The notes beneath the pieces are model-generated. The model ran no database searches and was not told the DNA's origin. It saw nothing but the letters and a program-made list of their open reading frames with translations. The position numbers were made by a program, and so were the translations under genes. Shown piece after piece: positions 58,051 to 64,000 of a DNA stretch of 64,000 nt. Numbering within the stretch: the stretch's first letter is position 1; each line of letters opens with the position of its first letter. Origin of the DNA: Streptomyces sp. NBC_00554 (GTDB taxonomy: Bacteria > Actinomycetota > Actinomycetes > Streptomycetales > Streptomycetaceae); assembly GCF_041431135.1 (NCBI RefSeq), contig NZ_CP107800.1:26411-90410 (forward strand), given 5' to 3'.

Positions 58051-59177
58051 GTAGCGCTCAGCGCAAGGACGACCACGTCCGGCTCGCCATGGAGCAGCAG
58101 CACGCGCACAGCGGACGCAACCAGTTCGACGAGGTGTCGTTCGTCCACCACGCGCTGGCCGGCATCGACCGGCCCGACGTGTCCCTGCGCACCGCCTTCG
58201 CCGGCCTCACCTGGCGGGCGCCGCTCTACATCAACGCGATGACCGGCGGCAGCGTCAAGACCGGTGCCATCAACCGGGATCTGGCCATCGCCGCCCGCGA
58301 GACCGGCATCGCCATCGCGTCGGGCTCCATGCACGCCTACTTCAAGGACCCCTCGTGCGCGGACACCTTCCGGGTGCTGCGCACGGAGAACCCGGACGGG
58401 TTCGTCATGGCGAACGTCAACGCGACGGCGTCGGCCGAGAACGCGCGGCGCGCCATCGACCTGATCCGCGCCGACGCCCTGCAGATCCATCTCAACACCG
58501 CGCAGGAAACACCCATGCCCGAGGGCGACCGGTCGTTCGCGTCCTGGGCGCCGCAGATCGAGCGCATCGCGGCGGCCGTCGACGTCCCCGTGATCGTCAA
58601 GGAGGTCGGCAACGGGCTGAGCCGGCAGACCGTCCTGGCGCTGGCGGGCCTGGGCGCGGCGGCGGCCGACGTCAGCGGCCGGGGCGGCACGGACTTCGCC
58701 CGCATCGAGAACGGCCGGCGCGAACTCGCCGACTACGCCTACCTGCACGACTGGGGGCAGTCCACGGCCGCCTGCCTGCTGGACGCGCAGGACACCGGCC
58801 TCCCCCTGCTGGCCTCCGGCGGCGTCCGCAGCCCGCTCGACGTCGCCCGCGCCCTGGCCCTGGGGGCCGGCGCCGTCGGCTCCTCGGGGGGATTCCTGCG
58901 CACCCTGCTGGACGGCGGCGTGCCGGCGCTGGTCGCGAAGATCTCCACCTGGCTCGACCAGCTGGCCGCCCTGCAGACCATGCTCGGCGCCCGCACCCCC
59001 GCCGACCTCACCCGCTGCGACCTGCTGATCCACGGCGAACTCCGGTCCTTCTGCGCCGACCGGGGCATCGACACCCGGCGGCTCGCCCAGCGCTCCAGCC
59101 CCAGCCCCAACTCCGGCTCCAGCTCCAGCCCCAGCCCCAGCGACGCCCTCCACCAGATGACGGGAAGCACACGATGA
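58047..59177 (+). CDS. fni: Type II isopentenyl diphosphate isomerase (FMN-dependent)
   Basis: A 376-residue TIM-barrel flavoenzyme interconverting IPP and DMAPP. Features are RKDDHVRLAMEQQ at the N-terminus, YINAMTGGSVKTGAIN, VSGRGGTDFARIE, and LASGGVRSPLDVARALALGA for FMN phosphate binding. The C-terminal 30 residues are an unusual Ser/Pro tract (SSPSPNSG, then SSSSPSPSD) not seen in typical family members. Overlaps by ATGA with both neighbours. It supplies the DMAPP primer for the polyprenyl synthase at 26595-27668. Confidence 0.95.
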   Translation: MSSAQRKDDHVRLAMEQQHAHSGRNQFDEVSFVHHALAGIDRPDVSLRTAFAGLTWRAPLYINAMTGGSVKTGAINRDLAIAARETGIAIASGSMHAYFKDPSCADTFRVLRTENPDGFVMANVNATASAENARRAIDLIRADALQIHLNTAQETPMPEGDRSFASWAPQIERIAAAVDVPVIVKEVGNGLSRQTVLALAGLGAAAADVSGRGGTDFARIENGRRELADYAYLHDWGQSTAACLLDAQDTGLPLLASGGVRSPLDVARALALGAGAVGSSGGFLRTLLDGGVPALVAKISTWLDQLAALQTMLGARTPADLTRCDLLIHGELRSFCADRGIDTRRLAQRSSPSPNSGSSSSPSPSDALHQMTGSTR

Positions 59178-60235
59178 CCGAAGCCCACGCGATCGCCGGA
59201 ATCCCCATGAGGTGGGTGGGCCCCCTGCGCATGTCGGGGAACGTCGCCACCACCGAGACCCATGTACCGCTGGCCACCTACGAGTCGCCGCTGTGGCCCT
59301 CGGTGGGCCGCGGCGCGAAGGTCTCCCGGCTGGCCGAGAAAGGCATCGTCGCCACCCTCGTCGACGAGCGGATGACCCGCTCGGTGCTCGTCGAGGCGAC
59401 GGACGCGCAGACCGCGCTCACCGCCGCGCGGACCATCCACGCGCGCATCGAGGAACTGCGCGAAGTGGTGCGCGGCTGCAGCCGGTTCGCCCAGCTGATC
59501 GGCATCCGGCACGAGATCAACGCCAACCTGCTGTTCATCCGCTTCGAGTTCTCCACCGGCGACGCCTCCGGCCACAACATGGCCACCCTCGCCTCCGACG
59601 CGCTCCTGGCGCACCTGCTGCAGAGCGTCCCGGGCATCTCCTACGGGTCGATCTCCGGCAACTACTGCACGGACAAGAAGGCCACCGCCATCAACGGCAT
59701 CCTGGGGCGCGGCAAGAACGTCGTCACCGAACTGCTCGTGCCGCGCGCGGTGGTGTCCAGTGTCCTGCACACCACGGCCGCGAAGATCGTCGAGCTGAAC
59801 ATCCGCAAGAACCTGCTCGGCACCCTCCTCGCCGGCGGGATCCGCTCGGCCAACGCCCACTACGCGAACATGCTGCTCGCGTTCTACCTGGCGACCGGCC
59901 AGGACGCGGCCAACATCATCGAAGGCTCGCAGGGCGTCGTGATGGCCGAGGACCGCGACGGCGACCTCTACTTCTCCTGCACGCTGCCGAACCTGATCGT
60001 CGGCTCGGTCGGCAACGGCAAGGGCCTGGGCTTCGTGGAGACGAACCTGACCCGGCTCGGCTGCAAGGCCGACCGCGAGCCCGGCGACAACGCCCGCCGG
60101 CTCGCCGCCCTCGCCGCCGCCACCGTGCTGTGCGGCGAACTCTCCCTGCTCGCCGCGCAGACCAACCCGGGTGAACTCATGCGCGCGCACGTCCAGCTGG
60201 AACGCGACAACAAGACCGCAAAGGTTGGTGTATGA
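59174..60235 (+). CDS. hmgr: HMG-CoA reductase, class I
   Basis: A 353-residue soluble HMG-CoA reductase. The catalytic Lys segment is NYCTDKKATAINGILGRGKN, the Asp is in TGQDAANIIEGSQG, and the catalytic His near the end is in LMRAHVQLERDN. The HMG-CoA-binding Glu is in the EKGIVATLVDERMTRS region. It has no membrane anchor, as in other Streptomyces enzymes of this operon. It commits carbon to mevalonate using NADPH. Three bases separate its stop from the HMGS start. Confidence 0.95.
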   Translation: MTEAHAIAGIPMRWVGPLRMSGNVATTETHVPLATYESPLWPSVGRGAKVSRLAEKGIVATLVDERMTRSVLVEATDAQTALTAARTIHARIEELREVVRGCSRFAQLIGIRHEINANLLFIRFEFSTGDASGHNMATLASDALLAHLLQSVPGISYGSISGNYCTDKKATAINGILGRGKNVVTELLVPRAVVSSVLHTTAAKIVELNIRKNLLGTLLAGGIRSANAHYANMLLAFYLATGQDAANIIEGSQGVVMAEDRDGDLYFSCTLPNLIVGSVGNGKGLGFVETNLTRLGCKADREPGDNARRLAALAAATVLCGELSLLAAQTNPGELMRAHVQLERDNKTAKVGV

Positions 60236-60238
60236 GGC

Positions 60239-61408
60239 ATGTCCCTATCCATCGGAATCCACGACCTGTCGTTCGCGACAGGCCAGTTCGTCCTGCCGCA
60301 CACGGCACTCGCCGACCACAACGGCACCGAGATCGGCAAGTACCACGTGGGCATCGGCCAGGAGTCGATGAGTGTGCCCGCCGCCGACGAGGACATCGTG
60401 ACCCTCGGCGCGGCGGCCGCCGCGCCGATCATCGCCCGGCACGGCACGGACCGGATCCGCACCGTCGTGTTCGCCACCGAGTCCTCCATCGACCAGGCGA
60501 AAGCGGCCGGCGTGTACGTCCATTCGCTGATCGGGCTGGGCTCGGCCACCCGCGTCGTCGAGCTGAAGCAGGCCTGCTACGGGGCGACCGCCGCCCTGCA
60601 GTTCGCCATCGGCCTGGTCCGGCGTGACCCGGCCCAGGAGGTCCTGGTGATCGCGAGCGACGTCTCCAAGTACGAGCTGGAGAGCCCGGGCGAGGCCACC
60701 CAGGGGGCGGCGGCGGTGGCCATGCTGGTCAGCGCGAACCCCGCGCTGGTGCGCATCGAGGACCCCTCGGGCCTGTTCACCGCCGACGTCATGGACTTCT
60801 GGCGGCCCAACTACCGCGACGCCGCCCTGGTCGACGGGCAGGAGTCCATCGGCGCCTACCTGCAGGCGGTGGAGGGCACCTGGAAGGACTACGCGGAGCA
60901 GGACGGCCGCAGGCTCGAGGAGTTCGCCGCGTTCTGCTACCACCAGCCGTTCACCAAGATGGCCTTCAAGGCCCACCGCCACCTGCTGAACTACTGCGGC
61001 TACGACACCGACAACGACGACATCGCCCGCGCGGTGGGGCAGACCACGGCCTACAACACCGTGATCGGCAACAGCTACACCGCCTCGGTGTACCTGGGCC
61101 TGGCCGCCCTCCTGGACCAGGCGGACGACCTCAGTGGCCGGCCCGTCGCCTTCCTCAGCTACGGCTCCGGCAGCGTCGCGGAGTTCTTCGCCGGCACCGT
61201 GGTCGCCGGCTACCGCGAGCACCTGCGCACGAAGGCCAACCGCGAGGCGATCGAGGGGCGCACGCCGGTCGACTACGCCGGCTACCGCGAGCTGCACGAG
61301 TGGACGTTCCCGACCGACGGCGGCGACCACGCCACCCCGGAGCAGACCACCGGGCCGTTCCGGCTGGCCGGGATCAGCGGCCACAAGCGCATCTACCAGA
61401 CGCGCTGA
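60239..61408 (+). CDS. hmgs: HMG-CoA synthase
   Basis: A 389-residue thiolase-fold enzyme condensing acetyl-CoA with acetoacetyl-CoA. The catalytic Cys is in ELKQACYGATAALQF, the Glu in FATESSIDQAKA, and the His in AFCYHQPFTKMAFKAH. It uses the product of the NphT7-type enzyme encoded next. The start ATG 60239 lies three bases past the HMGR stop. Confidence 0.95.
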   Translation: MSLSIGIHDLSFATGQFVLPHTALADHNGTEIGKYHVGIGQESMSVPAADEDIVTLGAAAAAPIIARHGTDRIRTVVFATESSIDQAKAAGVYVHSLIGLGSATRVVELKQACYGATAALQFAIGLVRRDPAQEVLVIASDVSKYELESPGEATQGAAAVAMLVSANPALVRIEDPSGLFTADVMDFWRPNYRDAALVDGQESIGAYLQAVEGTWKDYAEQDGRRLEEFAAFCYHQPFTKMAFKAHRHLLNYCGYDTDNDDIARAVGQTTAYNTVIGNSYTASVYLGLAALLDQADDLSGRPVAFLSYGSGSVAEFFAGTVVAGYREHLRTKANREAIEGRTPVDYAGYRELHEWTFPTDGGDHATPEQTTGPFRLAGISGHKRIYQTR

Positions 61409-61505
61409 GCGTCCCCGGGGCCCCCACGGCGGGGCGGCCCGTGCGCCGCCCCGCCGGCCCCGCCGTACAGCCATCCACCGACCCATGTGAGGGGAGGGCA
61501 GCCGC

Positions 61506-62519
61506 GTGAACGGCACCACGATCCCCGGCCCCGGCAGCCCCATGAAGGACATCAGGATCCTCGGCACGGGCGCCTACGTGCCCGACAGGATCGTCTCCAA
61601 CGACGAAGTCGGCGCACCGGCCGGGGTCGACGACGCCTGGATCACCCGCAAGACCGCGATCCGGGAACGCCGCTGGGCCGCCGCAGGCCAGGCCACGTCC
61701 GACCTGGCGACGGCCGCGGCCCGCGCCGCGATGCAGTCGGCCGGCATCACCGCCGAGCAACTGTCCATGATCGCGGTCGCCACGTCCACACCGGACCGGC
61801 CGCAGCCGCCGACCGCGGCCTACGTGCAGCACAACCTCGGCGCGGCCGGCACCGCGGCGTTCGACGTCAACGCGGTGTGTTCCGGCACCGTGTTCGCGCT
61901 CTCCGCGGTCGGCAGCGTCATCCTGCGGCGGGGCGGCTACGCGCTGGTCATCGGCGCGGACGTGTACTCGCGCATCCTGAACCCGGCCGACCGCAGGACG
62001 GTCGTGCTGTTCGGGGACGGCGCCGGGGCCATGGTCCTGGGCCCCACCACCCGGGGCCCGCTCCTGCGGCATGTCGCCCTGCACACCTTCGGCGCCCTCT
62101 CCGACCTGATCCAGGTGCCCGCCGGCGGCAGCCGGCAGCCCCTGGACCGGGCGGGCCTTGAGGCCGGACTGCAGTACTTCGCAATGGACGGACGCGAGGT
62201 ACGCCGTTTCGTCGTGGAGCAACTGCCGCAGCTGACCAAGGGATTCCTCCACGAGGCCGGCGTCGAGGCCGCGGACATCAGCCACTTCGTCCCGCACCAG
62301 GCCAACGGCGTCATGCTCGACGACGTCTTCGCGGACCTGGCCCTGCCCCGCGCCACCCTGCACCGCACGGTCACGCACTACGGCAACACCGGAGCCGCCT
62401 CCATCCCCATCACCCTGGACGCGGCCGCCCGCCAGGGCGCCTTCCGCCCCGGCGAACTGATCCTGCTGGCCGGCTTCGGCGGCGGCATGGCCGCGAGCTT
62501 CGCCCTGATCGAGTGGTGA
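61506..62519 (+). CDS. nphT7: Acetoacetyl-CoA synthase (NphT7 type, KAS III-like)
   Basis: A 337-residue KAS III-fold enzyme nearly identical in pattern to NphT7, which condenses malonyl-CoA with acetyl-CoA irreversibly to acetoacetyl-CoA, CO2 and CoA. The catalytic Cys is in VNAVCSGTVFALS, the His in HFVPHQANGVML and the Asn in THYGNTGAASIPITL. The GTG at 61506 sits behind GGGGAGGG; the ATG at 61542 is an alternative with no ribosome site. It drives flux into the mevalonate pathway from malonyl-CoA, and in Streptomyces this gene is a marker of mevalonate-type terpenoid and meroterpenoid clusters. Confidence 0.95.
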   Translation: MNGTTIPGPGSPMKDIRILGTGAYVPDRIVSNDEVGAPAGVDDAWITRKTAIRERRWAAAGQATSDLATAAARAAMQSAGITAEQLSMIAVATSTPDRPQPPTAAYVQHNLGAAGTAAFDVNAVCSGTVFALSAVGSVILRRGGYALVIGADVYSRILNPADRRTVVLFGDGAGAMVLGPTTRGPLLRHVALHTFGALSDLIQVPAGGSRQPLDRAGLEAGLQYFAMDGREVRRFVVEQLPQLTKGFLHEAGVEAADISHFVPHQANGVMLDDVFADLALPRATLHRTVTHYGNTGAASIPITLDAAARQGAFRPGELILLAGFGGGMAASFALIEW

Positions 62520-62587
62520 GAAACCCCCACGGCCCCTCACAGCCCCGCCCCGCCCCACAAGCCGCTCTCTGTTGAAAGGCTGCACCC

Positions 62588-63178
62588 ATGCCGCTCGTGC
62601 TCGACGCCGCTGCCCAGGACCTCCTCTTCCGTGAGGCCCGCACCGCGAACACCTTCACCGCCGAGCCGGTGACCGACGAGCAGATCGAGGCGGTCTACGA
62701 CCTGGTCAAGTACGGTCCGACCTCCTCCAACCAGACCCCGCTGCGCATCACCCTGGTCCGCTCCCCCCAAGCCCGTGAGCGCCTCGTGCCGCACATGGCC
62801 GAAGCCAACCGCCCCAAGACCGCCACCGCCCCGCTGGTCGCGATCCTCTCCACCGACAACGAGTTCCACGAGGAACTGCACAAGCTGGTCCCGCACTTCC
62901 CCCAGGTCAAGGACCTGCTCTACGCCGAGCGCCCGGCCCGCGAGGCGTCCGCCGCCCTCAACGGCGCCCTGCAGGCCGCGTACTTCATCATCGGCATCCG
63001 CGCCGCCGGCCTCGCCGCCGGCCCGATGAGCGGCTTCGATCCGGCCGGCGTCCAGAAGGAGTTCCTGGACGGCGACCACACCCCGCTGATGGTCGTCAAC
63101 ATCGGCCGCCCCGGCCCAAACGCCTGGTTCCCGCGCGCCCCGCGCCTTCACGCCGGCGAGGTCATCACCACCGTCTGA
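62588..63178 (+). CDS. Nitroreductase-family protein (RutE/malonic semialdehyde reductase-like)
   Basis: A 196-residue FMN-dependent nitroreductase-fold protein close to the RutE/HadB subfamily. FREARTANTFTAEPVTDEQ, YGPTSSNQTPLRITLV and GIRAAGLAAGPMSGFD are characteristic. Enzymes of this group reduce nitro groups, quinones or enones with NAD(P)H. In this locus a naphthoquinone or a nitroso/diazo intermediate is a possible substrate, but a housekeeping role is equally possible. It follows the acetoacetyl-CoA synthase by 68 bases and ends at a strong hairpin terminator. Confidence 0.85.
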   Translation: MPLVLDAAAQDLLFREARTANTFTAEPVTDEQIEAVYDLVKYGPTSSNQTPLRITLVRSPQARERLVPHMAEANRPKTATAPLVAILSTDNEFHEELHKLVPHFPQVKDLLYAERPAREASAALNGALQAAYFIIGIRAAGLAAGPMSGFDPAGVQKEFLDGDHTPLMVVNIGRPGPNAWFPRAPRLHAGEVITTV

Positions 63179-63193
63179 ACCCGCCGACCGCCA

Positions 63194-63245
63194 GCCAAGA
63201 GGCCGGGTGCAGCAGGCGACTGCCTGCCGCGCCCGGCCTCTTGGC
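63194..63245 (+). terminator. Strong hairpin terminator after the nitroreductase gene
   Basis: GCCAAGAGGCCGGG (63194-63207) pairs perfectly with CCCGGCCTCTTGGC (63232-63245), and an inner GCAGGC/GCCTGC stem (63212-63217/63222-63227) extends it. It marks the end of the mevalonate-nitroreductase transcript and may also stop the convergent small gene. Confidence 0.8.
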
Positions 63246-63266
63246 GGTCTAGCGCCCGGACCGCGG

Positions 63267-63590
63267 TCAGCCGCCGTCGCGGGCGCGCCGTTCGTAGGCG
63301 GGCCACACCTCGCCGGCGAGCAGCAGTTCCTGCGGGGACAGCGGAACGTCCTCCCGCAGCCGCTCGGGGTGTGCGGGCGGCGGCCCTCCCACCCCCGGCG
63401 GCAGCACCAGGAACCTGCCCCGGGCGTAGCGCACCAGGCGGCTCCGGGAGCGTGCCGGGGGGCGGGGCGGGTCCAGGGCGTGCACCGCCTCGGGGCCGAT
63501 GTAGAGGGCCCCGTAGGAGGCCAGGGCCCGCCACACGGGCCGCAGGCAGCGCCTGATCATCCGCAGGCCGCCGCGCAGTATCCGCATCAT
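63267..63590 (-). CDS. Small hypothetical protein (DUF6059-like)
   Basis: A 107-residue basic, Pro-rich protein. It begins MMRILRGGLRMIRRCLRPVW, then ALASYGALYIGPEAVH, and ends with HPERLREDVPLSPQELLLAGEVW. This layout (a short basic amphipathic start, an aromatic patch, and a HPERL...LS/TP-x-E tail) resembles small DUF6059-type proteins found beside Streptomyces biosynthetic clusters, whose role is unknown. The ATG at 63590 follows GGAGGTG. It reads towards the hairpin terminator. Confidence 0.55.
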   Translation of the reverse strand: MMRILRGGLRMIRRCLRPVWRALASYGALYIGPEAVHALDPPRPPARSRSRLVRYARGRFLVLPPGVGGPPPAHPERLREDVPLSPQELLLAGEVWPAYERRARDGG

Positions 63591-63850
63591 GTCTGCACCT
63601 CCACACCTCCGCTCGTCCTTCCCTTTGAAGACTGGCAAGGTTCACTCGGGGACCGGTCGAGAGGGCGCGGCGCACGGCGGTGCTGTTTCCGGCCACCGGC
63701 ACCCCGCACCCGGGGCCCGCTGGGTGCCGGGCGGGCAGCACGACGAGGCGCGCTGCAGGGGTGCAGCGCGCCGGGCCGGTGCGGTGAGGCGGTGTACGGG
63801 GGGCGGGGGGCGCAACACGCTCCGGGGGCCGGGGTGTTGCGGCCATCGCG

Positions 63851-63979
63851 TCAGTCGATGCCGCGTACGACGTGCGGCTCCCAGGTGTCGTCCTCGTCGA
63901 TGCCGGCGAGCCGGAGCGGCGGGGGCGGGGGCGGGGCGTTTGGTGACTGTCTGGTGTCCTCCTCCAGGGTGGCGTACAT
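63851..63979 (-). CDS. Small acidic peptide ORF at the window edge
   Basis: A 42-residue ORF, MYATLEEDTRQSPNAPPPPP onward and ending EDDTWEPHVVRGID. It has AGGAGG five bases before its ATG at 63979. The frame is open upstream to the window edge, so a longer protein starting outside cannot be excluded. Composition is acidic with a central Pro run; there is no Cys or Ser/Thr-rich core to suggest a typical RiPP. Function unknown. Confidence 0.4.
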   Translation of the reverse strand: MYATLEEDTRQSPNAPPPPPPLRLAGIDEDDTWEPHVVRGID

Positions 63980-64000
63980 CTGGTCCTCCTGCTCTGTGGG

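Overview
The window is about 72-75% G+C, with dense ORFs, GTG and TTG starts, ATGA/GTGA stop-start overlaps and the usual regulator set (SARP, ECF41 sigma factors, NB-ARC/LuxR). This points to a Streptomyces or close relative, and nearly the whole window is a specialised-metabolite locus. No rRNA, tRNA or CRISPR array was seen.

Layout. (A) 1-9.8 kb, leftward: a type II polyketide core (KS-alpha 8163-9419, KS-beta/CLF 6949-8166) with a TcmI-like cyclase, an FAD-dependent halogenase, a DDN-type nitroreductase-fold protein, an ABM-family monooxygenase, a dienelactone hydrolase, a DHA2 exporter and a Tat-exported BBE-like oxidase cut by the window edge. No acyl carrier protein was found anywhere. 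(B) 10-24 kb: regulators and odd enzymes: a zinc-ribbon/HTH protein, three response regulators, one soluble histidine kinase, an NB-ARC/LuxR activator, two tandem ECF41 sigma factors, and two apparent pseudoenzymes (a KR-like protein and a ligase-like protein). (C) 24-32.7 kb: a P450, an ABBA (NphB/CloQ-type) prenyltransferase and a polyprenyl diphosphate synthase reading left; a second ABBA prenyltransferase, a TetR ligand domain without its HTH and an exporter reading right; then a SARP. Two SARP-like 11-bp-period repeats lie back to back between the divergent arms. (D) 32.7-34.7 kb: an IS605/IS1341-type tnpB element and a probable internally deleted relative. (E) 34.9-43.2 kb, leftward operon: type III PKS (THN synthase), cupin quinone-forming monooxygenase, DegT-type aminotransferase, methyltransferase, a MITE, a third ABBA prenyltransferase, a DoxX protein, a class I adenylating enzyme and a second methyltransferase. 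(F) 43.2-48 kb: a hairpin-rich intergenic region, a Bcr/CflA exporter, a DUF3099-type protein and a lone cytochrome bc1 cytochrome b (QcrB). (G) 48-53.6 kb, leftward: an FAD monooxygenase, then CreD-like and CreE-like proteins (aspartate to nitrosuccinate to nitrous acid). (H) 54-62.5 kb, rightward: a split regulator, then a full mevalonate operon (MK, MDD, PMK, type II IPP isomerase, HMGR, HMGS) and an NphT7-type acetoacetyl-CoA synthase, followed by a nitroreductase and small ORFs.

How they fit together. Blocks E-H look like a THN-derived naphthoquinone meroterpenoid pathway of the naphterpin/furaquinocin kind. THN synthase makes tetrahydroxynaphthalene, the cupin oxidises it to a quinone, the aminotransferase adds an amine, methyltransferases decorate it, and an ABBA enzyme attaches a prenyl chain supplied by the mevalonate genes and the polyprenyl synthase. 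CreE/CreD-type enzymes would make nitrous acid, and the adenylating enzyme could use it to diazotise the amine, leading to reductive deamination or to a retained N-N bond. The extra QcrB is a candidate self-resistance copy of the respiratory target. Block A may be a second, halogenated aromatic polyketide pathway sharing prenyl supply and regulators, or part of one hybrid locus; the sequence alone does not decide this.
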